Shown here: one piece after another, positions 1 through 11,922 of the stretch
Layout: the number at the start of each line of letters is the position of its first letter
Position numbering within the stretch: position 1 is the stretch's first letter
From: Wenjunlia tyrosinilytica
Lineage (GTDB): Bacteria; Actinomycetota; Actinomycetes; Streptomycetales; Streptomycetaceae
DNA: 61,140 nt
Assembly (NCBI RefSeq): GCF_014646055.1
Contig: NZ_BMMS01000027.1
Coordinates: 1 to 61,140 of the forward strand
Direction of reading: 5' to 3'
Program-made: the position numbers and the translations under genes
The notes under the pieces: generated by a model
Database searches by the model: none
Seen by the model: the letters and a program-made list of their open reading frames with translations, nothing else
What the model was told of the DNA's origin: nothing

Positions 1-1421
1 ACAACATCGCGGCGGCCAAGGACCGGCCGCTGGTGATCGTGGTCAACGACAACGAGCGGTCCTACGCGCCCACCATCGGCGGGCTGGCCAACCACCTGGC
101 CACGTTGCGCACCACGGACGGCTATGAGCGGTTCCTCCAGCGCGGCAAGGAGATCCTCGAGCGCACCCCCGTCATCGGCCGCCCGCTGTACGAGTCCCTG
201 CACGGGGCGAAGAAGGGCTTCAAGGACGCGTTCGCACCCCAGGGCATGTTCGAGGACCTGGGCCTCAAATACGTCGGGCCCATCGACGGCCACGACGTGG
301 AGGCCGTCGAGTCGGCGCTGCGCCGCGCCAAGCGGTTCCACGGCCCGGTGCTCGTGCACGTCCGCACGGTCAAGGGCCGCGGCTGCGACGCCGCCGAACG
401 GGACGAGGCCGACCGCTTCCACGCGGTGGGCCAGGTGGACCCGGTCACCTTCAAGCCGAGGGCGTCGTCGGGCCCCTCGTGGACATCGGTGTTCGGTGAC
501 GAGATGGTGCGCGTCGGCGCCGAGCGCGAGGACGTCGTCGCCATCACGGCCGCCATGCTCCAGCCGGTGGGGCTGGGGAAGTTCGCCAAGGCGTACCCGT
601 CGAGGGTGTACGACGTCGGGATCGCCGAGCAGCACGCGGCCGTCTCCGCGGCGGGACTGGCCACCGGGGGGCTGCACCCCGTGGTCGCGGTCTACGCCAC
701 CTTCCTCAACCGCGCCTTCGACCAGGTCCTGATGGATGTCGCCCTGCACAAGTGCGGGGTGACCTTCGTCCTGGACCGGGCGGGTATCACCGGGTCGGAC
801 GGCGCCTCGCACAACGGCATGTGGGACATGTCGGTCCTCCAGGTCGTCCCCGGGCTTCGGCTGGCCGCCCCCCGCGACGCCGACCAGCTGCGCCTCCAAC
901 TGCGCGAGGCCCTCGCGGTGGACGACGCGCCCACCGTGGTGCGCTTCCCCAAGGAGTCCGTGGGGCCCCATGTGCCCGCTTCGCGGCGGATCGGCGGTAT
1001 GGACGTCATCCGCGAGAGCGGGGCGGAGCGGACCGATGTGCTGCTCGTGTCGGTGGGCGCGCTCGCCCCCATGTGCCTGGAGACCGCCGAACTGCTCGAC
1101 GCGCAGGGGATCTCCACCACCGTCGTCGACCCCCGGTGGGTCAAGCCGGTCGACGAGGCACTGCCCGCGCTGGCGAGCGAGCACCGGGTCGTGGTCACCG
1201 TCGAGGACAACGGGCGCGTGGGCGGTGTCGGCTCCGCCGTGGCCCAGGCCCTGCGCGACGCCGGAGTCGACGTCCCCCTGCGTGACTTCGGCATCCCTCC
1301 GCGCTTCCTCGACCACGCCTCCCGCAAGGAGGTCCTGGCCGAGGCGGGCCTGACCGCACCGGACATCGCCCGCGCCGTAGGAGCGCTCGTGGCCAAGCTG
1401 GGCGCAGCACAAGAGGAGTGA
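1..1421 (+). CDS. dxs: 1-deoxy-D-xylulose-5-phosphate synthase, 5' end outside window
   Basis: This is the C-terminal ~472 residues of DXS; the frame is already open at base 3, so the gene starts left of the window. DXS is the cytosolic, thiamine-diphosphate-dependent enzyme that condenses pyruvate with glyceraldehyde 3-phosphate, the first step of the MEP isoprenoid pathway. Visible family marks are the NDNERSYAP segment, [12 protein letters not shown] at the end of the first domain, the pyrimidine-domain motif [15 protein letters not shown] (bases ~618-660) with its conserved Glu, and a complete C-terminal transketolase domain. The TGA overlaps the next start by 4 bp (GTGA), implying translational coupling. 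A dxs next to a class III aminotransferase matches, from memory, the 3' end of the Streptomyces hopanoid cluster, where this copy would feed precursor into triterpenoids (inference; the diagnostic hopanoid genes would lie upstream). Confidence 0.95.
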   Translation, partial: NIAAAKDRPLVIVVNDNERSYAPTIGGLANHLATLRTTDGYERFLQRGKEILERTPVIGRPLYESLHGAKKGFKDAFAPQGMFEDLGLKYVGPIDGHDVEAVESALRRAKRFHGPVLVHVRTVKGRGCDAAERDEADRFHAVGQVDPVTFKPRASSGPSWTSVFGDEMVRVGAEREDVVAITAAMLQPVGLGKFAKAYPSRVYDVGIAEQHAAVSAAGLATGGLHPVVAVYATFLNRAFDQVLMDVALHKCGVTFVLDRAGITGSDGASHNGMWDMSVLQVVPGLRLAAPRDADQLRLQLREALAVDDAPTVVRFPKESVGPHVPASRRIGGMDVIRESGAERTDVLLVSVGALAPMCLETAELLDAQGISTTVVDPRWVKPVDEALPALASEHRVVVTVEDNGRVGGVGSAVAQALRDAGVDVPLRDFGIPPRFLDHASRKEVLAEAGLTAPDIARAVGALVAKLGAAQEE

Positions 1422-2833
1422 GGTCAGACGTGACATCCGACGCCGGCCCCGAGAAGGGCTTCGACCTGGGCAGGCTGCTGGTCGAGCGTGCGGGGGAGCG
1501 CTACGCCCTGCACGCCCGGCATCTGAACCACCAGTTGCCGCGGATGCTGCACACCATCGGCTTCGACAAGGTCTACGAGCGGGCCGAGGGGGCCTATTTC
1601 TGGGACGAGGACGGCCATGACTACCTCGACATGCTCGCGGGGTTCGGCGTCTTCGGCCTCGGCCGCCACCACCCGGTGGTACGCAAGGCGCTGCACGACG
1701 TCATCGACGCGGGGCTGGCCGACCTGACCCGCTTCGACTGCCCGCCCCTGCCCGGACTGCTGGGCGAGCGGCTGCTCGCGCACAGCCCGCATCTGGAGCG
1801 GGTGTTCTTCTGCAACAGTGGGACGGAGGCGGTCGAGAGCGCGCTGAAGTTCGCCCGGTACGCCACCGGGCGGCGCCGGATCCTCTACTGCGACCACGCG
1901 TTCCACGGTCTGACCGCGGGATCGCTGTCGGTCAACGGCGAGGACGGCTTCCGCAAGGGGTTCGATCCTCTGCTGCCCGACTCCGCGGTCCCGCTGGGCG
2001 ACCTCGACGCCCTGGAGCGGGAGCTGCGCAAGGGCGATGTCGCGGCGTTCATCCTCGAGCCCATCCAGGGCAAGGGGGTGCACGCCGCCCCGCCCGGCTA
2101 CCTGCGGGCCGCCCAGGAGCTCCTGCGCAGGCACAAGGCCCTGCTGATCGCCGACGAGGTGCAGACCGGGCTCGGCCGCACCGGCGACTTCTACGCCTAT
2201 CAGCACGAGGACGGCGTGGAGCCGGACATCGTCGCGGTCGCCAAGGCGCTGTCCGGAGGCTATGTGCCGGTCGGCGCCACCCTCGCCAAGGGGTGGATCT
2301 TCGAGAAGGTCTACTCCTCGATGGACCGTGTCCTCGTCCACTCGGCCAGCTTCGGGTCCAACGCACAGGCGATGGCCGCGGGACTGGCGACCCTGGCGGT
2401 CATGGAGGACGAGCGGACCGTCGCCAACGCCCGCGTGACCGGTGACCTGCTGAGGACACGGCTGGCCGCGCTGGTGGACCGGTACGAGCTCCTGCACGAT
2501 GTGCGGGGGCGGGGGCTGATGATCGGCATCGAGTTCGGGCGGCCGAAGTCACTGAAGCTGCGTGGAGGCTGGACGATGCTCCAGGCGGCACGCAAGGGCC
2601 TGTTCGCCCAGATGGTCGTGGTCCCGCTCTTCCAGCGCCATCGCATCCTCACCCAGGTCTCGGGCGACCATCTCGAGGTGATCAAGCTGATCCCGCCGCT
2701 GATCATCGGGGAGCGGGAAGTGGACCGGTTCGTCGAGGCGTTCACCGATGTGATGGACGACGCCCATCGCGGCAGCGGTCTGATGTGGGACTTCGGCCGG
2801 ACGCTGATCAAACAGGCGGTGGGCAGCAAGTAG
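1418..2833 (+). CDS. hpnO: class III aminotransferase, HpnO-like (aminobacteriohopanetriol formation)
   Basis: This is a PLP-dependent fold-type I, class III aminotransferase of 471 residues, a normal length. The cofactor-site motifs [13 protein letters not shown] and [13 protein letters not shown] are present; the Lys of the latter (about residue 276) should carry PLP. The substrate-phosphate region [17 protein letters not shown] is also clear. The start overlaps the dxs stop by 4 bp; an alternative GTG 12 bp downstream (1430) is equally served by the purine-rich sequence. Position directly after dxs is the arrangement known for Streptomyces hopanoid loci, where the aminotransferase converts a bacteriohopane C35 aldehyde to aminobacteriohopanetriol. 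The aminotransferase fold is certain; the hopanoid substrate is inferred from context. Confidence 0.85.
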   Translation: MRSDVTSDAGPEKGFDLGRLLVERAGERYALHARHLNHQLPRMLHTIGFDKVYERAEGAYFWDEDGHDYLDMLAGFGVFGLGRHHPVVRKALHDVIDAGLADLTRFDCPPLPGLLGERLLAHSPHLERVFFCNSGTEAVESALKFARYATGRRRILYCDHAFHGLTAGSLSVNGEDGFRKGFDPLLPDSAVPLGDLDALERELRKGDVAAFILEPIQGKGVHAAPPGYLRAAQELLRRHKALLIADEVQTGLGRTGDFYAYQHEDGVEPDIVAVAKALSGGYVPVGATLAKGWIFEKVYSSMDRVLVHSASFGSNAQAMAAGLATLAVMEDERTVANARVTGDLLRTRLAALVDRYELLHDVRGRGLMIGIEFGRPKSLKLRGGWTMLQAARKGLFAQMVVVPLFQRHRILTQVSGDHLEVIKLIPPLIIGEREVDRFVEAFTDVMDDAHRGSGLMWDFGRTLIKQAVGSK

Positions 2834-2942
2834 TCGTGCGGCTGGCTGCCGTCTCCGGTTCGGGGGCGGTCGGGCGGGGACCCCGGGGCTCGAGCGAGCG
2901 CCGGGCCGGAGCAATGAGGCCGCCGACGGCCGCACGGCGCCT
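2834..2942. other. convergent intergenic gap, possible terminator area
   Basis: This is 109 bases between two convergent genes (aminotransferase and GH2 enzyme). It is GC-rich with several short G/C runs, but I cannot define one convincing long-stem hairpin. No gene is seen. Confidence 0.4.
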
Positions 2943-6385
<3,443 letters not shown>

Positions 6386-6470
6386 TGGGCCGCTCCGCAG
6401 GGCCGGCGCGGTGGGGCCGCTCCGCAGGGCCGGTGTAGCGGCGCTCCGCGGCGATGGGAGCCGTGTCGCG
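6386..6470. repeat. short direct repeats after the carrier-like gene
   Basis: GGGCCGCTCCGCAGGGCCGG occurs twice almost back to back (about 6388-6432), followed by a third degenerate copy with GCGGCGCTCCGCGG. The GC-rich block lies between convergent genes and may fold as a terminator. Confidence 0.5.
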
Positions 6471-6481
6471 GGGCCGGCTTC

Positions 6482-6769
6482 CTACACCGGCTCCTTGAAC
6501 GGGTCGTGCTCGGCGAGCAGCTTGTCGAGTCTGGCCTGGTCCACCCGGCTGACCACCCGTGTCTCGTCCTGCTTGTCACGGATGGTCTTGGCGAGGGTGA
6601 ACGCCGACGTCACCAGGTAGAGCACGCCGAGCGCCAGGAAAGCGCGTACCCAGGCGCCCACCGGCAGGTAGGCGATGCCGACCCCCACCGCGGTGCCGGA
6701 CACGGCGAACGACAGGATGGCCTGCACATGGAAGGCCGCGGTGGTCCGCGGCTGCGTCGCATTCGTCAT
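6482..6769 (-). CDS. YiaA/YiaB-type two-helix inner membrane protein
   Basis: This is a 95-residue protein with two hydrophobic segments (AILSFAVSGTAVGVGIAYLP and AFLALGVLYLVTSAFTLA) followed by a charged KTIRDKQDE stretch, the pattern of the YiaAB two-helix family. The molecular role of the family is not established. I chose ATG 6769 (MTNATQPRTT) rather than the longer frame from 6820 because the extra N-terminus is unlike relatives. The ribosome site upstream is weak. The C-terminal tail (RLDKLLAEHDPFKEPV) is likely cytoplasmic. Confidence 0.75.
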   Translation of the reverse strand: MTNATQPRTTAAFHVQAILSFAVSGTAVGVGIAYLPVGAWVRAFLALGVLYLVTSAFTLAKTIRDKQDETRVVSRVDQARLDKLLAEHDPFKEPV

Positions 6770-6833
6770 GCCTGAAGGATCGTCAGCCGAGACTCGCCGC
6801 ACATGAGTACGGATACTCAATCCGAGGGTGGGT

Positions 6834-7652
6834 TCATCCCTCGCCGTCGAGCAGGAGCGCGCGCAGCCGCTCGCGGCGCTGCGGGCCGCAGTCCAGGCCC
6901 TCGGTCAGATAGCGCTCGGTGCTGCCCCAGTGCTCCTCGATGGACTGGTAGGCCGACTCCAGGTACTCGACCCTGGCCTCGAACAGCGGTCTGAGCAGTT
7001 CCAGCGCCTCCCCGTTCGAGCGGTGGGTGCTGCCGTCGTCCCGGCGCAGGCGGTAGCGGTTGCGGACCTCGTTGCTGCGCAGGTAGTCGGCCTCGATGGC
7101 GTCCCGCTCCACGCCGAGCGCGAGGAGCACCACGACGATCGACATGCCCGCGCGGTCCTTGCCCGCCGCGCAGTGCATGAGCGCGGGCAGCCCGTCCTCC
7201 TCCGCGAGGGTGCGCAGCAGGCGGGAGTGCTCCGCCGTGCGCTCGCGGACCATCCTCCGGTACGACTTCTGCATCCGGGTCCCCGCCCGGCCCTCGCCCA
7301 GCCTCTCGCGCAGCGCCGCCACGTCGCCGTCGCGCACGGTCTTCCAGAACTCCGCGCCGTGCGCCGGGTCGCTCAGCGGCATCCGGACGTGCCGCACTCC
7401 CGGCAGGTCGACGTCGGGCCCCTCGAGCTCGATGTCGGAGTCGTTGCGGAAGTCGAAGACGAAGCGCAGCCCGAGGCCCCGCAGGAACCGTGCGTCCTCC
7501 TCGGTGGCGAAGGCCAGATGCCCGCTGCGAAAGAGCCGCCCGGACCGCACCCGCCGCCCGTCCGCGGTGGGCAGCCCTCCCACATCCCTGAAGTTCCGCA
7601 CCCCCTCCAGGCCTGGCTCGGTGGGGACGGTCTCAAAGATCTCCTGGGACAC
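6834..7652 (-). CDS. tyrosine-protein phosphatase (HCxxGKDR type)
   Basis: This is a 272-residue soluble dual-specificity/tyrosine phosphatase. The P-loop is HCAAGKDRAG, with nucleophilic Cys and phosphate-binding Arg, and the N-terminal GVRNFRDVGG motif is diagnostic of this bacterial/fungal PTP family; an upstream Asp that could be the general acid is present. Substrates in Streptomyces are not known for this subfamily; roles in phosphoprotein or phosphoinositide dephosphorylation are described for relatives. GTG 7652 is taken as start because GAGGAG lies 5 bases before it; the frame continues to 7700 without such a signal. It precedes no obvious kinase partner. Confidence 0.88.
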   Translation of the reverse strand: MSQEIFETVPTEPGLEGVRNFRDVGGLPTADGRRVRSGRLFRSGHLAFATEEDARFLRGLGLRFVFDFRNDSDIELEGPDVDLPGVRHVRMPLSDPAHGAEFWKTVRDGDVAALRERLGEGRAGTRMQKSYRRMVRERTAEHSRLLRTLAEEDGLPALMHCAAGKDRAGMSIVVVLLALGVERDAIEADYLRSNEVRNRYRLRRDDGSTHRSNGEALELLRPLFEARVEYLESAYQSIEEHWGSTERYLTEGLDCGPQRRERLRALLLDGEG

Positions 7653-7778
7653 CGGCACTCCTCGTATTCGGGCACACCACGGCTCAGCGAGTTCGACCAT
7701 ACGTCAGCGCCTCGACCCCGCATCCTGCCCCCGCTGAGCGGTCCGGCGGCCCGCTCTCGCCGCGGTGCCCGCGCCGCC

Positions 7779-8735
7779 TCACTCCGTCACGGCGGCGTAG
7801 CGCCAGATCCCCTCGCTGTCCTCCTCCGGCTCCTCCTGCTCGTCGAGGTCCACCTCCACGCCGTGGGGCTCCAGGGCGGCGCGCAGGCGGGTCGTCATCG
7901 CGTCCGAGAGGTAGTGGTGGTGCAGATCGAGCAGCTGGAGGTGGGTCAGGGACCGGCCTTCCAGCAGGGCCTCGGCGCCCGTGTCGGTGAGGGTGCCCAT
8001 CGACAGGCTCAGGGAGGTCAGCCGCGGGACGACCGGGGCCTTGGCCACCCGCGCCGCCAGCTCGTCCTGGACCTCGGTGTTCTGCAGGCCCAGATGGCGC
8101 AGCTCCGGGAAGCGGTCGGCCTCCAGCAGCGGGGCTATGTCCTCGACCGTCCAGTCCCCGCCGTACTCCGGGACGCCGAGCCACATCTCGAGCCACCGCA
8201 GCGCGGGCAGCTCGCTCGCCGCGACGCCCCGCACCACCTGCGCGGGCAGGCCGCCGGACTCGAAGGCGAGCGTGCGCAGCCGCTCGTGCCGAACGGCGGG
8301 GAACGCCAGACCGTCCCCTCCGCGCACCCCCAGCTCCTCCAGCGCGGGGAAGGCCTCCAGCAGGGGGGTGACATCGGCCTGCTGGATCCAGGAGATCTCC
8401 GTCTCCCGCGCCACGAGATCCCCGAGGAAGACCGCCACCAGCCCCGTGAGCCTGTCGCGCGCGGCCGTCACCAGCTCGATCACGGGGGCGCAGTCCTCGT
8501 CACCGGCCTCGCCCCACTGGCCTATCACCAGAGCACGCACACCCGCGGGATCAACCGTCTCCAGGAATCTCTTCCAGCACTCCTCGAACGACTCGCCGCC
8601 GTCGGGGTCCACCGCCAGCCGCCAGGCCACGCTCTCCGGCTCCGGAAGCGTGCTCTGCTCGTCCGGCTCCCCCCGCCGCGGGAAGTCGTACGCGGGCAGG
8701 CAGTGCAACTCCTCGAGATGCGCGTTCACGGTCAT
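7779..8735 (-). CDS. STM4015 family leucine-rich-repeat-like protein
   Basis: This is a 318-residue protein that I recognise as the STM4015 family: start HLEELHCLPAYDFP, then WIQQADVTPLLEAFPALEELGVRGG and several leucine-rich strands (LRTLAFES, LRWLEMWLG, LRHLGLQNTEV, LTSLSLSMGTLTDTGAEALL). It ends with an acidic tail (DEQEEPEEDSEG). No membrane segment or signal peptide is seen, so it is presumably a cytosolic protein-interaction module. In other genomes STM4015 genes sit with STM4012-4014 (radical SAM, hydrolase, ATP-grasp-like proteins). Here the classical partners are missing, but two ATP-grasp genes lie divergently 200 bp away, which suggests a functional link (inference). Family biochemistry is unknown. 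Confidence 0.8.
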   Translation of the reverse strand: MTVNAHLEELHCLPAYDFPRRGEPDEQSTLPEPESVAWRLAVDPDGGESFEECWKRFLETVDPAGVRALVIGQWGEAGDEDCAPVIELVTAARDRLTGLVAVFLGDLVARETEISWIQQADVTPLLEAFPALEELGVRGGDGLAFPAVRHERLRTLAFESGGLPAQVVRGVAASELPALRWLEMWLGVPEYGGDWTVEDIAPLLEADRFPELRHLGLQNTEVQDELAARVAKAPVVPRLTSLSLSMGTLTDTGAEALLEGRSLTHLQLLDLHHHYLSDAMTTRLRAALEPHGVEVDLDEQEEPEEDSEGIWRYAAVTE

Positions 8736-8940
8736 GCGGGTGACTCCTGACGCCGCGGGATCTGTTTGTGCCCATTCCTATCAACCGCCACTGACATCGA
8801 TCCTCGGCCACCGCCCCTGTAGCCGCCGCATAGGGGTGCGCGAGCACCCCTGCGGGGCGCTTCTAGGTGTCCACCAGAACATGGCGTCGGCCGAAGAACA
8901 TGGCGTCGGCCGAATCCGGAACCGATCAAGGGGCAGCGCC
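8736..8940. promoter_or_regulatory. divergent intergenic region of STM4015 and ATP-grasp unit
   Basis: This is 205 bases holding the promoters for both directions. It contains a perfect two-copy 19-bp direct repeat (8878-8915, see separate entry) close to the small-peptide start. I cannot pick a confident -10/-35 pair. Confidence 0.5.
8878..8915. repeat. two tandem 19-bp direct repeats (AACATGGCGTCGGCCGAA)
   Basis: Bases 8878-8896 and 8897-8915 are identical except for the last base. They lie 26 bases before the ATG of the small peptide, a position that fits an activator-type direct-repeat operator, or simply a local duplication. Each copy contains an ATG, but neither has a ribosome site. 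Confidence 0.6.
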
Positions 8941-9018
8941 ATGAACAGCGAGCTGGGCACGGGCGAGGCGACCTCCGGTCCGGCAGGCACTGCCGCACAG
9001 GTCGGAGGGGCGAGATGA
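8941..9018 (+). CDS. 25-residue peptide translationally coupled to ATP-grasp genes
   Basis: This small ORF encodes a 25-residue peptide beginning MNSELGTGEATSG and ending QVGGAR. It is rich in Gly, Ala, Thr, Ser and Glu and has no Cys or aromatic residue. AAGGGG lies 7 bases before its ATG, and its TGA overlaps the ATG of the first ATP-grasp gene (ATGA), so it is placed to be translated and coupled. It could be a substrate (precursor peptide) for the ATP-grasp proteins, or only a leader that controls their translation. An in-frame ATG at 8881 would give 45 residues but has no ribosome site. The peptide resembles no named family that I know. Confidence 0.5.
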   Translation: MNSELGTGEATSGPAGTAAQVGGAR

Positions 9019-9953
9019 CCACAGTGATCCTGGACCGGCCGTCCGGCCCGCTCCACCCGTACCCGCGGTGGCTGGGCGACAGCGGCGGGGATCTGGCGCT
9101 CCTCACCGGGCGCCCCCCGGCCGAACTGGGGCCCGGCGACCTCGCCGGATACGCCGAGGTCCGCTCCTGCGCCGACTACGCCACCTCCACGGAGGTCGAG
9201 CGCTGCGCCCTGGACCTCGCCCACCGCACCCGCGTCACCTCCCTCGTCGCCATCGACTCCCACGACCTGGTCAGGGCCGCCGCGCTGCGCGACCACCTCG
9301 GCATCCCCGGGCAGACCCGCGAGCAGGCCGTCGTCCTCCAGGACCTGGTGCTCGCCCGGCGGGCGCTGGAGCGGGCCGGGGTGCCCGCCCCCGTCGCCGG
9401 TCCCGTCCAGCGCGTGGCCGACCTCTACTGGTACGCCCACCGCTGGGGCTACCCGCTGCGCGTACGCCGACGCCGCACCCCGGGCTGGGCGGAGACCGCC
9501 GTGCTCACCAACGAGGCCGCCGTGCGCGCCCTCACCCTGGACGGGCTGTCCCACGACCCGGACGCCGTGCCCGCGCTGATCGCCGAGCGCTACCTCGAGG
9601 GCCCCCGCCACCGGGTGGCCGCGGTCCCCGACGACGACGGCACATGGATGCTGCGCCGCACCGGCTGGACCGGGGTCGCGGCGGCCCGCCCCGACGCCCC
9701 GCTGCCCGAGGACCTGGCCGCCCTGGTGCGCGCGGCGCTCGACGTGCTCTCCCCGCGGGGCAACGCACCGCATCTCGTGGAGGCCGTTCGCGGCCGGGGC
9801 GGCCAGTGGCTGGTGGAATCCGTCGCCTGCGGACTGCGGGACACCAGGGCGGACGAGGTGTTCGGCGGTGTCCACGGCTGGAGCGTGTACGCCGCCGCCG
9901 CCCGCGCCCAGGCGGGACTTCCGATCCGCCGTGTCACCGGAATGGTGGCGTGA
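9015..9953 (+). CDS. divergent ATP-grasp-like protein, probably catalytically impaired
   Basis: This 312-residue protein is a paralogue of the next gene over its whole length: DRWL/PRWL start region, an N-terminal Rossmann-like pre-ATP-grasp domain, then the grasp domain. The two nucleotide-binding lysines of the neighbour (K115 and K155 there) are replaced, by Asp near residue 110 and by Arg in YPLRVRRRR near residue 150. The acidic residues in IAERYLEG, HLVEAV and WLVESV remain. It therefore looks like a pseudo-enzyme or a strongly altered ligase. A good ribosome site GGAGGGG precedes the ATG, which overlaps the stop of the 25-residue peptide. The following ATP-grasp gene starts 2 bases after this stop. 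Confidence 0.75.
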   Translation: MTTVILDRPSGPLHPYPRWLGDSGGDLALLTGRPPAELGPGDLAGYAEVRSCADYATSTEVERCALDLAHRTRVTSLVAIDSHDLVRAAALRDHLGIPGQTREQAVVLQDLVLARRALERAGVPAPVAGPVQRVADLYWYAHRWGYPLRVRRRRTPGWAETAVLTNEAAVRALTLDGLSHDPDAVPALIAERYLEGPRHRVAAVPDDDGTWMLRRTGWTGVAAARPDAPLPEDLAALVRAALDVLSPRGNAPHLVEAVRGRGGQWLVESVACGLRDTRADEVFGGVHGWSVYAAAARAQAGLPIRRVTGMVA

Positions 9954-9954
9954 G

Positions 9955-11217
9955 ATGAGCGTCCTCATCCTGCACCAGGGCTCCCTGGCGGCGGCTCCGT
10001 ACGACCGCTGGCTGCGCGACTACGACGGCGATCTCCTGCTCCTCGCCTCCCGGGAGCACCTGCATCGGCTCGGCGAGGACGTGCCGCCCGCCGGCAGCGG
10101 CTACGCGCGGTTCGAGGCGCTGGACAACTACCAGGTCAGCGGCCGGGTCGAGGCCCGCGCGCTGGCGCTCGCCCGCGAGTACGGCGTCAGCCGCGTCATC
10201 GCCTGCCATGAGCGCGATCTGGAACGCGCCGCCCAGTTGCGTGAGGTGCTCGGCCTTCCCGGGCAGCGGCTGGAGAGCGCCGTTCCCTTCCGCGACAAGC
10301 TGGTCATGAAGTCGCTGGTGCGCGACGCCGGTGTGCCGGTGGCCCCCTTCGCCGACATCCAGTGCGCCGTCGACGTCGTCTCCTTCGTCCAGCGGCACGG
10401 CTACCCGGTGGTCCTCAAGCCGCGCGACGGCGGGGAGTGCGTCGGGGTACGCCTCCTGCGCACCCCGCAGGACCTGGAGACCTTCCTCACCCGGGACTTC
10501 GACCTCTACGGGCCCGGCCTGCCGAATCTGCTGGCGGAGGCCTACGTCCCCGGCGCGCTGTGCCACATCGACGGACTGGTCGTCGGCAACCGCACGGTCC
10601 TCGCGCTGCCCTCGCAGTACCTCCACGCGCTCGTCACCTACCGGCAGGACCGCGGAGGGCGCCTGGATGTGACCCTCGACCCGGAGGACCCCCTCGCAGG
10701 GCGGCTGCTGGAGTTCACCGAACGCGTCCTCCAGGCCCTCCCGGGGCCGGACCACTTCGCCTTCCGCGCCGAGGTCTTCCACACCCCGGACGACGAGTTG
10801 CTGCTCTGCGAGATCGCCAGCCGCGCGGGCGGCCGGGGCGTGCGCGATGTGATCCGCGCGCTCTACGGCCTCGACCCCTCCGAGTACTGGGTGCGCGCGC
10901 AGGTGGGCCTGCCGCTCCCGGCCGTCATCGGTGAGGAGCGGTTGGAGCCGGCCGGTACGGCGGGCAGGCTCCTGCTGATGAAACGGCCCGGCGAGGTCAT
11001 CTCCGTGCCCGAGCATCCCGGCTTCCCCTGGGTGGAGCGCTACCGGATCCATGTGGAGCCGGGGCAGCGGGTGGGACCGCCGGAGGACTTCGCGGACCTC
11101 ATGGCGTCGTTCGTCGTCTCCGCGCCGAGCCGCACCGAGTGCGAGGAGCGGATGCGGGTGCTCGGGGCCTGGTTCGACGAGCACGTCCGCATCGCCGAGC
11201 CGCAGCCCCTGTCCTAG
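9955..11217 (+). CDS. ATP-grasp domain ligase
   Basis: This is a 420-residue ATP-grasp enzyme of the carboxylate-amine or thiol ligase type. Visible are the N-terminal pre-grasp domain, K115 (RDKLVMKSLVRDAGVPVAP), K155 in VVLKPRDGGECVGVR, the hinge Glu in AEAYVPG, and the Mg/ATP acidic pair E273 (FRAEVF) and E286 in CEIASRAGGRG, where the usual Asn of ExN is lost. The C-terminal ~100 residues form an extra lid-like part. The reaction would activate a carboxylate as acyl phosphate; the substrate cannot be told. The start ATG follows the previous stop with one base between, so the two paralogues are co-translated and perhaps form a heterodimer (inference). The sequence is not a recognised purine, peptidoglycan or biotin-carboxylase enzyme. 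Confidence 0.85.
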   Translation: MSVLILHQGSLAAAPYDRWLRDYDGDLLLLASREHLHRLGEDVPPAGSGYARFEALDNYQVSGRVEARALALAREYGVSRVIACHERDLERAAQLREVLGLPGQRLESAVPFRDKLVMKSLVRDAGVPVAPFADIQCAVDVVSFVQRHGYPVVLKPRDGGECVGVRLLRTPQDLETFLTRDFDLYGPGLPNLLAEAYVPGALCHIDGLVVGNRTVLALPSQYLHALVTYRQDRGGRLDVTLDPEDPLAGRLLEFTERVLQALPGPDHFAFRAEVFHTPDDELLLCEIASRAGGRGVRDVIRALYGLDPSEYWVRAQVGLPLPAVIGEERLEPAGTAGRLLLMKRPGEVISVPEHPGFPWVERYRIHVEPGQRVGPPEDFADLMASFVVSAPSRTECEERMRVLGAWFDEHVRIAEPQPLS

Positions 11218-11271
11218 CCGGGTACCGGCCGCGTGCACGTCGCGCGTCGTGGCCGCGCCTACGCTGGAGGG

Positions 11272-11922
11272 ATGAGCGCCGAGCTGTTCCCCAGGCCGCG
11301 GGCCGAGGTCGCTCCGGGCGCCGTCCATGTGCCCGGATGGCTGGACCTGGAGGCGCAGCGCGAACTGCTGGAGGCGTGCCGGGAGTGGGCGCGGCCTCCG
11401 GCCGGCCTGCGCAGGGTACGGATGCCGGGCGGCGGGGAGATGTCGGTGCGCTCGGTCGGACTCGGCTGGCACTGGTTCCCGTACGGCTACGCCCGCACGG
11501 TGGTCGACGGCGACGGTGAGCCCGTGAAGCCGTTCCCGCCGTACCTCGGTGAGCTCGGACGCGCCGCCGTCACCGAGGCGTACGGGCGCCCCGGCACCGA
11601 CGCGTTCGACATCGGGCTGGTCAACTTCTACGACGACGGCGCCAGGATGGGCCTGCACCGCGACCGCGACGAGCACGCCGACGCTCCCGTGGTGTCGTTG
11701 AGCCTGGGGGACACCTGCGTCTTCCGGTTCGGCAACACCGAGGACCGGGGCCGCCCCTGGACCGACCTCGAGCTGCGCAGCGGGGACCTGTTCGTCTTCG
11801 GCGGCCCCTCGCGTTTCGCCTATCACGGGGTGCCCCGAGTCCTGCCCGGCACCGCCGAACCGGCCCTCGGGCTCAAGGGACGGCTCAATGTCACCCTGCG
11901 GGTGTCCGGCCTGGAGGGCTAG
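11272..11922 (+). CDS. alkB: AlkB-type 2-oxoglutarate/Fe(II) dioxygenase
   Basis: This 216-residue AlkB homologue oxidatively removes alkyl groups from N1-adenine and N3-cytosine in DNA or RNA. The iron ligands are H and D in LHRDRDE and the distal H in FAYHGVPR; the 2-oxoglutarate arginines are in RLNVTLRVS. The substrate-loop part WHWFPYGY and NFYDDGARMGLH are typical. The start at ATG 11272 has GGAGG immediately upstream (CTGGAGGG, short spacing). It is 54 bases after the ATP-grasp gene and could be read through from it, but it is a stand-alone repair function. Its end overlaps the convergent cytochrome b gene by 4 bp. Confidence 0.93.
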   Translation: MSAELFPRPRAEVAPGAVHVPGWLDLEAQRELLEACREWARPPAGLRRVRMPGGGEMSVRSVGLGWHWFPYGYARTVVDGDGEPVKPFPPYLGELGRAAVTEAYGRPGTDAFDIGLVNFYDDGARMGLHRDRDEHADAPVVSLSLGDTCVFRFGNTEDRGRPWTDLELRSGDLFVFGGPSRFAYHGVPRVLPGTAEPALGLKGRLNVTLRVSGLEG

